DNA of 27,039 nucleotides from RQOF01 sp964461135 (GTDB lineage Bacteria; Calditrichota; Calditrichia; RBG-13-44-9). The notes under the pieces were generated by a model that was given only the letters and a program-made list of their open reading frames with translations, was not told the origin of the DNA and did not search any database. Position 1 is the first letter of the stretch. Every line of letters begins with the position of its first letter. This document shows, piece after piece, positions 15,740-23,727 of this stretch. The stretch is from assembly GCA_964461135.1 (NCBI GenBank), contig CAYWTB010000063.1, positions 1 through 27,039 on the forward strand, given 5' to 3'. The translations under genes were made by a program, and so were the position numbers.

Positions 15740-16300
15740 TTATTCTTTTAAGATTTCGTTTTCTTTCGATTCGTAATGTTCGTCCACTTTTTTAATATAC
15801 TCATCCGTAAGCGTCTGGATCTTGTCCAGATTTTTATGACTTTCATCCTCGGATATTTCATGTTCTTTTTCCAGATGTTTAATCTGGTCATTGGCATCAC
15901 GACGAATATTCCTGATGGCAACCCGGCTGTCTTCACAGAATTTCTTTACCAGTTTAAGCAAATCCTGCCGTCTCTCTTCACTGAGTTCCGGGATGGGAAT
16001 CCGTACAACATTTCCGTCATTGGTGGGATTCAGGCCCAGATCTGACTGCAGAATGGATTTTTCCACTTCTCCGATCATTCCTTTTTCCCAGGGCTGAACC
16101 ACCAGAAGGCGGGGTTCAGGAGCTGAGATGGTAGCCACCTGATTTAAAGGAACAACGGATCCATAATAATGGACTTTCACCACATCCATCAGAGCCGGGG
16201 TCGCCCGGCCTGTTCTGATGCGGGTAAGTTCATAATTCAAATGTTCAACTGATTTTTTCATACGGTTTTCGGCATCACGTAAGATTTCAATTACCGTCAT
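15740..16300 (-). CDS. frr: Ribosome recycling factor
   Basis: Splits post-termination ribosomes together with EF-G. At 186 residues it has the standard length, and the typical pattern is complete: RTGRATPALMD near the start, YYGSVVPLNQVATISAPEPRLLVVQPWEK, then IRIPIPELSEERRQDLLK-type motifs and RNIRRDANDQIKHLEKE. Its ATG overlaps the TGA of pyrH as ATGA, so the two are translationally coupled. It is the last gene of the rpsB-tsf-pyrH-frr operon, a widespread bacterial order. Confidence 0.98.
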   Translation of the reverse strand: MTVIEILRDAENRMKKSVEHLNYELTRIRTGRATPALMDVVKVHYYGSVVPLNQVATISAPEPRLLVVQPWEKGMIGEVEKSILQSDLGLNPTNDGNVVRIPIPELSEERRQDLLKLVKKFCEDSRVAIRNIRRDANDQIKHLEKEHEISEDESHKNLDKIQTLTDEYIKKVDEHYESKENEILKE

Positions 16301-17022
16301 ATGTCACCCCTTACTTTTGTTCCTATTATTTCACCAAGAATAACTTTTTTTAGATTTCCGGGCAGACCCATATTGAACACGATTATGGGAAGATGATTAT
16401 CCATGGAGAGGGTGATCGCGGTGGGATCCATCACTCTGAGACCTTTTTCCACGATCTGCATATAATTCAGTTCAGCAAAGAATTCAGCGTCCGGAAATTT
16501 TTCGGGGTCGGCAGAATAGACACCATCCACCCGGGTGCCTTTCATAATAACTTCAGCTTCTATTTCTATGGCTCTCAAAACTGCCGCGGTATCGGTAGTA
16601 AAATAGGGATTTCCGGTTCCGGCAGCAAATATGACCACCCGTCCTTTTTCAAGATGCCTCACGGCCCTGCGGCGGATAAAAGGTTCGGCCACCTGTTCCA
16701 TTGGAATGGCGGTTTGTACGCGTGTAAAAAGCCCCACATTTTCCATAGCATTCTGCATGGCCATAGCATTTATAACGGTGGAAAGCATCCCCATATAATC
16801 CGCCGAAACCCTATCCATCTCACGTGCTGCCTCGGAAATACCACGGAAAATATTTCCACCACCCACCACCACACCTACCTCAACTCCCAGATCCACCACA
16901 CTCTTAATTTCCAGAGCATATTGCTGTAGTACATCAGCATTAATCCCAAAACCTGCACCGCCCGAAAGAGATTCACCGCTTAATTTTAGAAGTATTCTCC
17001 GGTAAGCAGGTTTTTCAGTCAT
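16297..17022 (-). CDS. pyrH: UMP kinase
   Basis: Phosphorylates UMP to UDP; a hexameric amino-acid-kinase-family enzyme typical of bacteria. The 241 residues show KLSGESLSG near the N-terminus, VGGGNIFRG, DYMGMLSTVINAMAMQ, FAAGTGNPYFTTDTAA (nucleotide binding), KGTRVDGVYSADP and the C-terminal DPTAITLSMDN. The start lies two bases after the tsf stop. With pyrD at the left end, this gives two steps of pyrimidine nucleotide synthesis in the window, although the genes are not linked in one operon. Confidence 0.98.
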   Translation of the reverse strand: MTEKPAYRRILLKLSGESLSGGAGFGINADVLQQYALEIKSVVDLGVEVGVVVGGGNIFRGISEAAREMDRVSADYMGMLSTVINAMAMQNAMENVGLFTRVQTAIPMEQVAEPFIRRRAVRHLEKGRVVIFAAGTGNPYFTTDTAAVLRAIEIEAEVIMKGTRVDGVYSADPEKFPDAEFFAELNYMQIVEKGLRVMDPTAITLSMDNHLPIIVFNMGLPGNLKKVILGEIIGTKVRGDI

Positions 17023-17024
17023 CG

Positions 17025-17618
17025 TCAGTCTCCGATCTGGTATCTTGCAAATCTTCTGATTGATATATTTTCTCCGATCCGGGCGATCACTTCCGTCAGG
17101 TATTCCTTCACGGTCTTATCCGGATCTCTTATGTAAGGCTGTTCCAGCAATACGGATTCGGAGTAGAATTTTTCCATTTTCCCTGATGCAATCTTTTCGA
17201 CAATCTGTTCGGGTTTACCACTTTCGGCTGCCTGTTCTTTATATAACCTCATTTCACGGTCAACCACTTCCTGAGGAAGGTTTTCCCTTCCTGTGGCCAG
17301 TGGATTCGATGCCGCAATATGCATGGATAAATTATGAACAAATTCCTGAAAATTTTCATTCCTGGCAACAAAATCTGTTTCGCAATTCACTTCCACCAGG
17401 ACTCCCAGTTTACCACCGGGATGAATGTATGCATGAATCAGACCATCTTTTACTTCTCTCGATGCTTTTTTTTCTGCCTTGGCAATGCCCCGTTTTCGCA
17501 GGATTTCCACTGCCTTTTCCATATCACCACTGGCTTCCGACAGGGCTTTTTTACAGTCCATCATCCCTGCACCGGTTTTTTCTCTCAATTCTTTAACCAG
17601 CTGTGCTGAAATTTCCAT
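17025..17618 (-). CDS. tsf: Elongation factor Ts, short form
   Basis: Nucleotide exchange factor for EF-Tu. The N-terminal UBA-like domain is clear (LVKELREKTGAGMMDCKKAL), followed by VEILRKRG and the exchange motif VEVNCETDFVARN. At 197 residues it belongs to the short EF-Ts class, which has one of the two core subdomains reduced, as in Thermus and many non-proteobacterial phyla, against about 283 residues in E. coli. The stop is TGA, showing that TGA is read as stop in this organism. GGAG lies upstream of the ATG. It lies ten bases downstream of rpsB. Confidence 0.97.
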   Translation of the reverse strand: MEISAQLVKELREKTGAGMMDCKKALSEASGDMEKAVEILRKRGIAKAEKKASREVKDGLIHAYIHPGGKLGVLVEVNCETDFVARNENFQEFVHNLSMHIAASNPLATGRENLPQEVVDREMRLYKEQAAESGKPEQIVEKIASGKMEKFYSESVLLEQPYIRDPDKTVKEYLTEVIARIGENISIRRFARYQIGD

Positions 17619-17628
17619 TAAATTCTCC

Positions 17629-18378
17629 CTATTCGTTAGTCGTTACTTCTTCCTTTTTGATCTCCATCTCCTTTTGTTCCACCGCCTTTGCCTGTATGGC
17701 TTCACGCCCTTCCAGTATAGCATCGGCCACCGCCCTGGCAATCAGGGTGACCGATTTGGTAGAATCGTCATTTCCCGGAATAGGATAGTCTATCTGAGTG
17801 GGATCACAGTTTGTGTCCACAATAGCGAAAATAGGAATCCTCAGTTTCAATGCTTCACGAACTGCGATTTCTTCCTTTTTAATATCCACCACAAATATGG
17901 CCGCCGGTATTTTTTTCATATCCTGGATACCGGCAAACACTTTCTTCATTTTTTCAATTTCACGATCTATCTGCAATCGTTCTTTTTTGGTTAATTTCTC
18001 TACCGTTCCATCCAGCATCATCTTTTCCAGATTTTCCAGGTGCCGGATACTTTTCTTGATGGTGGAAAAGTTTGTCAAGGTTCCACCTAACCAGCGTTCC
18101 ACGATGTAAGGCATTTCAGCCCGAATAGCTTCCTGTTTGAGTATGCCCTTCGCCTGATTTTTAGTTCCCACAAACAATATGGGATCTCCGGCGGCAGAAA
18201 TATCTTTCAGAGCTTTGGCAGCGATTTCCAGGTTTTTCAGGGTTTTCTGCAAATCGATTATATGGATCCCGTTTCTCTCCATAAAAATATATTGCTTCAT
18301 CTTGGGATCCCAGCGTCTGGTTAGATGCCCGAAATGGACTCCGGCTTTTAATAAATCTTCAAGTGAAACTTTAACCAT
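17629..18378 (-). CDS. rpsB: 30S ribosomal protein S2
   Basis: Small-subunit ribosomal protein. From the ATG at 18378 it has 249 residues starting MVKVSLEDLLKAGVHFGHLTRRWDPKM, the standard S2 opening. AAGGAG lies five bases upstream. The frame also extends to 18414, but that adds twelve non-homologous residues and puts the SD inside the gene. Later motifs GTKNQAKG, RWLGGTLTNFSTIKKS and VVDTNCDP followed by IPGNDDS are all present. It is the first gene of its operon, with a leader of roughly 110 bases after the rpsI terminator that could hold an autoregulatory structure. I did not identify a clear promoter. Confidence 0.97.
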   Translation of the reverse strand: MVKVSLEDLLKAGVHFGHLTRRWDPKMKQYIFMERNGIHIIDLQKTLKNLEIAAKALKDISAAGDPILFVGTKNQAKGILKQEAIRAEMPYIVERWLGGTLTNFSTIKKSIRHLENLEKMMLDGTVEKLTKKERLQIDREIEKMKKVFAGIQDMKKIPAAIFVVDIKKEEIAVREALKLRIPIFAIVDTNCDPTQIDYPIPGNDDSTKSVTLIARAVADAILEGREAIQAKAVEQKEMEIKKEEVTTNE

Positions 18379-18487
18379 ACGTACTCCTTCATGCTTTTGG
18401 GTTTTATCCTCCACTGCTATAATCCTTCAGAATTCCCGTTTACCAGGAACACCCGCTGAAAGAATAGACAGTGTGCGTTTTATTTAT

Positions 18488-18525
18488 AAAAAAACCCTTC
18501 CCCGTACTGCCATAAAGGAAAGGGT
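18488..18525 (-). terminator. Rho-independent terminator after rpsI
   Basis: On the minus strand ACCCTTTCC and GGGGAAGGGT pair over about nine bases with one G-T wobble, and a run of seven Ts follows (plus 18494 down to 18488). It separates rplM-rpsI from the rpsB operon. Confidence 0.75.
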
Positions 18526-18545
18526 CAATATTTTCAAACCAGTCA

Positions 18546-18932
18546 TTAACGTTTTGAGAACTGGAACCTTTTACGGGCTTTTGGACGACCATATTTTTTA
18601 CGTTCCACTTTGCGGGGATCACGTGTAAGGAAGCCACCAGAGCGTAATTCCGGACGCAATTCCTCGTTCCAGTTAAGTAGTGCACGGGCAATTCCCAGAC
18701 GAAGTGCCTCGGCCTGGCCGGTCAAACCACCCCCGTGAATATTGGCGGTAATATTGAATTTACCCAGGGTATCCGTAGCCTTAAGAGGTTGTTCAATGAC
18801 CATTTTCAGCACTTCCCGCTTGAAGTAGTCAAGCAATTCCCGGCCATTGACAGCCACCTTGCCCTGTCCGAACACCAGACGTACCCGGGCAGTAGCAGTT
18901 TTTCTTCGGCCAGTTGCGTCGTAATATTCCAT
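18546..18932 (-). CDS. rpsI: 30S ribosomal protein S9
   Basis: Small-subunit protein whose C-terminal tail reaches the P-site tRNA. It has 128 residues, the usual size. Family parts are ATGRRKTATARVRL, GKVAVNGRELLDYF, NITANIHGGGLTGQAEALRLGIARAL and the basic tail ending KARKRFQFSKR (S9 normally ends SKR). It lies 15 bases downstream of rplM and is cotranscribed with it, the conserved L13-S9 pair. The transcript ends at the hairpin just downstream. Confidence 0.98.
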   Translation of the reverse strand: MEYYDATGRRKTATARVRLVFGQGKVAVNGRELLDYFKREVLKMVIEQPLKATDTLGKFNITANIHGGGLTGQAEALRLGIARALLNWNEELRPELRSGGFLTRDPRKVERKKYGRPKARKRFQFSKR

Positions 18933-18947
18933 CTTTATATCCCTTGA

Positions 18948-19388
18948 TTAAAATTTTATCGGTTTTGGATTTTGTGCCTGATGAGGATGTTGATCCCCCG
19001 CATACACTTTCAGTTTTTTCAGCATCTGACGGCCCAGTACGTTTTTGGGAAGCATCAGACGAACTGCATTTTCTATAACCCGCTCCGGAAATTTTTCTAT
19101 CATTTGACGATAGGACGTAAATTTAGCTCCGCCGGGATATCCGGTATGCCTGAAATAGGTTTTTTGTTCAGCTTTTTTTCCCGTTAACTGAACTTTATCG
19201 GCATTTATCACTATCACAAAATCACCAATATCCTGATGCGGGGCAAATGCCGGTTTATTTTTTCCGCGAAGAATCCGTGCTATATTTGTTGCCATCCGAC
19301 CCAACACATAATCCCGGGCATCAACCACATACCATTCGCGCTGTTTAGCTATTTCATCCACTTTCAGATAATCCGTTCTCAAAAGCAT
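18948..19388 (-). CDS. rplM: 50S ribosomal protein L13
   Basis: Early-assembling large-subunit protein. 146 residues with WYVVDARDYVLGRMATNIARILRGKNKPAFAPHQDIGDFVIVINA-type sequence, followed by KKAEQKTYFRHTGYPGG and AVRLMLPKNVLGRQML, all standard. The ATG follows a near-perfect AAGGAGG. It is the first gene of the rplM-rpsI operon, with a well-placed promoter 50-80 bases upstream and an untranslated leader of about 45 bases. Confidence 0.98.
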   Translation of the reverse strand: MLLRTDYLKVDEIAKQREWYVVDARDYVLGRMATNIARILRGKNKPAFAPHQDIGDFVIVINADKVQLTGKKAEQKTYFRHTGYPGGAKFTSYRQMIEKFPERVIENAVRLMLPKNVLGRQMLKKLKVYAGDQHPHQAQNPKPIKF

Positions 19389-19438
19389 GACCTCCTTAAA
19401 AATCGATCAACTAAAACACTCTAATTTTAAAGCCTGAA

Positions 19439-19467
19439 AATTTAAACCTTTATCCCAGTGCAGTCAA
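19439..19467 (-). promoter_or_regulatory. Sigma70-like promoter of rplM-rpsI
   Basis: On the minus strand TTGACT (19467-19462), a 17-base spacer, and TAAATT (19444-19439). Spacing is optimal and the -35 box matches consensus at five of six positions. It lies about 50 bases upstream of the rplM ATG and points at it. Confidence 0.65.
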
Positions 19468-19578
19468 GCCAAAATTAAAAATATGACTGCTCTCTTCAGA
19501 CCCATTCCGGCAACTTTTTCTTTTCAGGTTCAGACGGTGACTCCTGTAAAATTAAAGTTCCGGTAAATTAAAGATCAG

Positions 19579-19607
19579 TTGCTTTAATTTTGAATGATTC
19601 TTATTAT
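19579..19607 (+). promoter_or_regulatory. Sigma70-like promoter of etfB-etfA
   Basis: TTGCTT (19579-19584), 17 bases, TATTAT (19602-19607) on the plus strand. The -10 box matches TATAAT at five of six positions. It lies about 70 bases upstream of the GTG start of etfB and is divergent from the rplM promoter. The two share a 290-base gap that otherwise shows no gene. Confidence 0.6.
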
Positions 19608-19678
19608 TTATTTAAGGAAAGTTGCATAAAAAAAATCTACTTAATTTTTCTACTTCTATAAGCACAAAGGAGAAAAAT

Positions 19679-20428
19679 GTGAATATTGCCGTATGTGTTA
19701 AGGAAGTTCCCGATACGGAAACACGCCCTAAAATAGCTGATAACGGAAAAGAAATTCAGAAAGAGGGAATTAAATGGATTGTTAATCCGTATGACGAATA
19801 TGCCATTGAATTAGGATTACAGTTAACCGAGAAAAACGGAGGTGAAGTCACTGTTTTCTCCCTTGGGCCCAAGGAAATTGAAGCTACAATCCGTTCCGCT
19901 CTGGCTATGGGGGCACAAAAAGCGATCCGTATTGAGGGAGCCAGAAATATAAACGACCCATTAGTCACCGCTAAAGCGTTGACATCTGCCCTAAAAGAGA
20001 AAAATTTTGACCTGATCTTATTTGGAAAACAGGCTATTGATGATGATAATGCACAGGTTCCCCAGATGGTGGCCGAAGCCTTACAACTTCCGTGCGCCAC
20101 AGTGGTTGTAAGTTTTAATATTGATGGTAATAAAGCAGTTGCGGAGCGGGAAATTGAAGGTGGAAAGGAAAAAGTCAGTTTTTCACTGCCGGCTGTGGTT
20201 TCGTGTCAGAAAGGATTAAATGAACCGCGCTACCGGTCCCTGAAAGGCATCATGATGGCCAAGAAAATCCCGATTGAAGAAGTTTCTGCTGATTTGAGCA
20301 AGGAAAAACTGACCGTAGAGAAATTATCCCTTCCTCCCCAGAAAAAACCGGGCCGAATCGTTGGAAAAGGACCGGAAGCCGTACCGGAACTGGTTCGCCT
20401 GCTGAAAGAGGAAGCCAAGGTACTGTAA
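19679..20428 (+). CDS. etfB: Electron transfer flavoprotein, beta subunit
   Basis: The AMP-binding subunit of the ETF heterodimer, which carries electrons from acyl-CoA and other dehydrogenases towards the quinone pool. I start at GTG 19679, six bases after AAAGGAG, giving 249 residues beginning NIAVCVKEVPDTETRPKI, as the family does. The open frame extends upstream to a TTG at 19622, but those 19 residues are not family-like and include the SD. Diagnostic regions are WIVNPYDEYAIELGL, FGKQAIDDDNAQVPQMVAEAL and the signature NEPRYRSLKGIMMAKK. It is followed 49 bases later by etfA. No acyl-CoA dehydrogenase or ETF-quinone oxidoreductase gene is in the window. Confidence 0.96.
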   Translation: MNIAVCVKEVPDTETRPKIADNGKEIQKEGIKWIVNPYDEYAIELGLQLTEKNGGEVTVFSLGPKEIEATIRSALAMGAQKAIRIEGARNINDPLVTAKALTSALKEKNFDLILFGKQAIDDDNAQVPQMVAEALQLPCATVVVSFNIDGNKAVAEREIEGGKEKVSFSLPAVVSCQKGLNEPRYRSLKGIMMAKKIPIEEVSADLSKEKLTVEKLSLPPQKKPGRIVGKGPEAVPELVRLLKEEAKVL

Positions 20429-20477
20429 AGACAGTTAACTGAAAAATTTTGATCAATAATTTGCGGAGGCAACCTTT

Positions 20478-21449
20478 ATGTCACATATACTAGTCATTTA
20501 TGAAATCCGTGATCATGTGATAAAAAAAGCATCATTTGAGGCCACCTCGGCCGCCCGTAAACTGGCCGCGGATACTTCCGGCACTGTATCTGTCTTGTTA
20601 ATCGGTCACAATCTTGATGATCTCGCGGAAAAAGCGGGTGATTATGGTGCAAAAAAAGTATACCTGGCAGATTCTCCCGATCTCACGAAATACAGCCCGG
20701 ATGTCTTTGCATATTTGATTGCCGAGGCAGCCAAAGAAGCCGGTGCCACGCATCTTCTGATGGGTGCCTCGGCCATGGGCAAGGATATTATGCCCAGGGT
20801 GGGATTCTATCTGGATGCACCGGTAGCTCAGGATATTATCGGCTTCGAACTGGAAGGTGATAAATTATTCTACCGGCGTCCCATAATTGCCGGAAAGCTG
20901 CACGCCCGTATCACTCTGGCTTCGGGCATCCAGCTGGCCACCCTGCGTCCCAATGTTTTCCCTGCCACGGAACAGAAGGAAACCCCGCAGGTTGTGAAGT
21001 TTTCCCGGGATTTACCGGCTCCCCGATTAGTGGTGGAGGAAATAGAAGCCTCAGCGGAAGGGAAACAGGATGTAACTGAGGCCGAGATTATCGTCAGTGG
21101 TGGAAGAGGTATGCAGGGAGCCGAAAACTGGCACCTGATAGAAGATCTGGCAAAAACGCTGGGTGCTGCCACCGGAGCCTCTCGGGCAGTAGTTGATGCC
21201 GGATGGCGAGACCATGGAGAGCAGGTGGGACAAACCGGAAAAACCGTATCTCCCAACCTGTACGTTGCCTGCGGGATTTCAGGCGCCATACAGCATCAGG
21301 CAGGAATGACATCCTCAAAATATATTGTAGCCATAAACAAAGATCCCGAAGCTCCTATTTTTAAGATAGCAGATTATGGAATAGTAGGAGATGTTTTCCA
21401 GGTTTTGCCCAAGTTGACCGAAGAAATCAAAAAAGTTAAGGCGGAATAA
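20478..21449 (+). CDS. etfA: Electron transfer flavoprotein, alpha subunit
   Basis: FAD-binding partner of EtfB. At 323 residues it has the normal length. The N-terminal ETF domain is followed by the FAD domain: VSGGRGM (about 212-218), GATGASRAVVDAGW, QVGQTGKTVSPNLYVACGISGAIQHQAGM and INKDPEAPIFKIADYGIVGD, the classical ETF-alpha C-terminal signature. GGAGG lies eight bases before the ATG. No ferredoxin domain is fused, so nothing points directly to an electron-bifurcating type, but sequence alone cannot decide it. No terminator is visible in the 24 bases before the convergent RDD gene. Confidence 0.97.
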   Translation: MSHILVIYEIRDHVIKKASFEATSAARKLAADTSGTVSVLLIGHNLDDLAEKAGDYGAKKVYLADSPDLTKYSPDVFAYLIAEAAKEAGATHLLMGASAMGKDIMPRVGFYLDAPVAQDIIGFELEGDKLFYRRPIIAGKLHARITLASGIQLATLRPNVFPATEQKETPQVVKFSRDLPAPRLVVEEIEASAEGKQDVTEAEIIVSGGRGMQGAENWHLIEDLAKTLGAATGASRAVVDAGWRDHGEQVGQTGKTVSPNLYVACGISGAIQHQAGMTSSKYIVAINKDPEAPIFKIADYGIVGDVFQVLPKLTEEIKKVKAE

Positions 21450-21473
21450 GAAGCCCAGAATACTGCGATTTCA

Positions 21474-22067
21474 TCAGGAAGGATTTTCAGGATCGAAGAA
21501 ACGCCAGACCCGTGTCCCGGCAAGTTGATCATGCCATCCTTTTCTGGAAGGATCGAATCCGATACTCCAGAAGCCCCACCCCAATGGCAAAGCAGAAAGC
21601 AGATAGTAAAACCAGCGTAAAATGGCGGAGGACCATTTTATTTTTTGATGTGATTCCGACATGACCACCAGTCCTTTTAACATTTTTCCCGGCGTCTGTC
21701 CCCACCCCCGGTGAAAAAAGCTGTAATAACTTGCATAAATCACCCACTGCAGTGGTGCAGGATAGGAAAAATGTACTTTGACCACATATGGTAATGACAG
21801 GGTTACATAATATCCTCCCCACCACCAGTTAACGGCTTCCGAAGGAAATTCACCCGCTTTCTGAAGCAGATACAGCGGAAAAACCGGAGAAATCCACACC
21901 GAAAATAAACGCCCCCGGCTGAACAACGCCAGAATCGTACCGGTCAGTACCCCCAGAATAATTCCGTCAATTAACTGCGCCATTATTCTCTCACGCAAGC
22001 CGGCTGGCTTTATATGAGATAGTTGTCCGGTTTCATACCGAAACCGGTGTAATATTTTAATAGCCAT
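21474..22067 (-). CDS. RDD family membrane protein
   Basis: A 197-residue membrane protein of the RDD family (PF06271). The N-terminal motif RERIMAQLIDGIILG matches the first family helix (R..A..ID). GQTPGKMLKGLVV and RKGWHDQLAGTRVWR are the two other conserved stretches. Three to four hydrophobic spans are visible (about 30-50, 60-85, 105-115 and 150-170). RDD proteins have been linked to ion or solute exchange in a few cases, but most have no known role. It is convergent with etfA and sits alone, with 320 empty bases upstream. Confidence 0.8.
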   Translation of the reverse strand: MAIKILHRFRYETGQLSHIKPAGLRERIMAQLIDGIILGVLTGTILALFSRGRLFSVWISPVFPLYLLQKAGEFPSEAVNWWWGGYYVTLSLPYVVKVHFSYPAPLQWVIYASYYSFFHRGWGQTPGKMLKGLVVMSESHQKIKWSSAILRWFYYLLSALPLGWGFWSIGFDPSRKGWHDQLAGTRVWRFFDPENPS

Positions 22068-22387
22068 GAAATCACCTGATTAATAAACCTAAAATTAGCA
22101 AAATATAACAGGTATTCAGAATAAAAAAAGATTATATGCCCGGGATAAACAGGGGAAAAACTCAATAGCGGCAAAAACATGAATTGAAATTTCCCCCGGA
22201 GAAATAAAGGAAAGGAAGAAAGGGCTGATCACTTATACCGATAGTATCGGCTATGATGCCATGTGTTTGAACGTTTGGAAAGAATTATAAAATTGACACT
22301 CCAATCAGTCAAATGCTGCTAAATCTGCTTTCGGAGTGATAGCAGAAATCACATCGAACCGGACTAAGACAGATCTATTTACCCGGT
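22068..22387. other. Intergenic region, no supported gene
   Basis: 320 bases between the peroxiredoxin and RDD genes, both minus. A startless plus frame at 22183-22290 (ending YTDSIGYDAMCLNVWKEL) may be a chance frame or an old remnant. A small perfect palindrome CCGATA-G-TATCGG lies at 22238-22250. No terminator, tRNA or convincing promoter is visible. Confidence 0.5.
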
Positions 22388-22912
22388 TTATTCAACCTGC
22401 CGGAATGCTTCCAATATCTCCGCGGCATGAAAATCGACATCCACTTTTTTAAAAATATATCTGATTGTACCATCTTCATCTATAAGGTAGGTGTATCTTC
22501 GAGGACCAAATAAACTTAGGATTCCTCCGGCCGCTCCATATTTTTTTGCTACCTGTTTATTGTCATCACTCAGTAAGGTAAATGGTAAATTGTATTTCTT
22601 TCTGAATTTTTTATGTGATTCAGGTGAATCATAACTGATCCCGAGTATGACTATTCCCTGCTGCTGAAGTTCCTGATAATTGTCCCGCAAATTGCAGGCT
22701 TCCGTACGGCAGTGAGGAGAATCATCCTTGGGATAAAAAAAGAGAACTATCTTTTTCCCTTTATAATCTTCCAGTTTATGCTCAATACCGTTATCATCCT
22801 TAAGTTGAAAGGAAGGTGCTCTGTCACCCATTTTAACTCCCATATCGGATTTCCCCTTACACGATAGAAAAACAATGAATAAAAAATACACAACCGTACG
22901 GGCAGATTTCAT
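22388..22912 (-). CDS. bcp: Bcp/PrxQ-type peroxiredoxin with lipoprotein signal
   Basis: A thiol peroxidase of the AhpC/TSA superfamily that reduces hydroperoxides. From the ATG at 22912 it has 174 residues: a hydrophobic signal ending FLSC (Cys18, lipobox-like), then the thioredoxin-fold domain. The active site is YPKDDSPHCRTEACNLRDN, with peroxidatic Cys68 and a second cysteine at 73, the PrxQ spacing. The open frame runs upstream to 23029 inside ribA, but those residues are unlike the family; an ATG at 22918 is equally possible. Most Bcp proteins are cytosolic, so the lipid-anchored form suggests a periplasmic role, which is inferred. It begins 23 bases after ribA and is probably cotranscribed with it. 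Confidence 0.88.
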   Translation of the reverse strand: MKSARTVVYFLFIVFLSCKGKSDMGVKMGDRAPSFQLKDDNGIEHKLEDYKGKKIVLFFYPKDDSPHCRTEACNLRDNYQELQQQGIVILGISYDSPESHKKFRKKYNLPFTLLSDDNKQVAKKYGAAGGILSLFGPRRYTYLIDEDGTIRYIFKKVDVDFHAAEILEAFRQVE

Positions 22913-22934
22913 TCCCATGACCTGAGGCTTTGCT

Positions 22935-23582
22935 CTAATTTTCAATAATTCTTTCATGTTCCAGGGGTGCAGGGAGAAAATGAAGAAGATGCCCTGATTT
23001 CCTGGTTTTGGTTCGCAGATAGAATTCATTCACCGCATTAGGTTTCATTTCTATAGGAACTCTCTCGATTACCGAAATACCCTGTTCCTGCATGGCCCGG
23101 ATCTTTCTGGGATTATTGGTGAGTAGTCTTATGGATTTAACCCCCATAATATTCAGCATTTCCGCAGCGATGTCATAGCGGCGAAGATCATCAGGGAAAC
23201 CCAGTTGATGGTTTGCCTGAACAGTATCGAAACCCATTTCCTGAAGAGCATAAGCACGGATCTTATTTCCAAGTCCAATGCCTCGTCCTTCCTGTCGCAT
23301 ATATATAACAATTCCCCTGCCCTCCTCTGCAATAAATCGCAGGGCGGAATCCAGCTGTTCCTTACAGTCACATTTGAGGGATCCGAACACCTCAGACGTT
23401 AGACATTCCGAATGAATGCGTACCGGAACGTTCTCCCCGTTCTCAATATCTCCCCGCACTACAGCCAGGTGTTCTTTGTTATCTATATTATTATGGAAAA
23501 CAATAACTTTGAATTCACCGAATCCGGTAGGCAGGGTGGCTTCGGAATAAATCCACACCTTATTTTTCCTGTTATTCTTCAT
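22935..23582 (-). CDS. ribA: GTP cyclohydrolase II
   Basis: Opens GTP to the pyrimidine precursor of riboflavin; first step of the flavin pathway. 215 residues, a single-domain RibA rather than the fused RibBA common in many phyla. The zinc cysteines are Cys60, Cys71 and Cys73 in HSECLTSEVFGSLKCDC. RQEGRGIGL (97-105) is the conserved catalytic loop, and TNNPRKIRAM follows. The C-terminal 30 residues (LRTKTRKSGHLLHF onward) are typical. It is first in a likely two-gene unit with the peroxiredoxin. I saw no FMN-riboswitch-like structure in the 145 bases upstream, but that was by eye only. Confidence 0.96.
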   Translation of the reverse strand: MKNNRKNKVWIYSEATLPTGFGEFKVIVFHNNIDNKEHLAVVRGDIENGENVPVRIHSECLTSEVFGSLKCDCKEQLDSALRFIAEEGRGIVIYMRQEGRGIGLGNKIRAYALQEMGFDTVQANHQLGFPDDLRRYDIAAEMLNIMGVKSIRLLTNNPRKIRAMQEQGISVIERVPIEMKPNAVNEFYLRTKTRKSGHLLHFLPAPLEHERIIEN

Positions 23583-23727
23583 AAGATCCTCACTCAGCTA
23601 TAACCCAAAATACTTTACTATTGAAAATTAGATTCAATAAGAGACTGAAAGATACAGGAATTATACGGCTCTTCTGTACGTAAATTGGAGTGATGATATT
23701 GAAAATCGGCCCACACAACCGGAAAAT

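Noticed and set aside
19622..19678. TTG-initiated 19-residue extension of etfB
   Set aside because: It contains the SD of the GTG start, and the extra residues do not resemble ETF-beta N-termini.
22238..22250. CCGATA-G-TATCGG palindrome as a terminator or operator
   Set aside because: No T-run follows and it is over 150 bases from any gene start, so no role can be supported.
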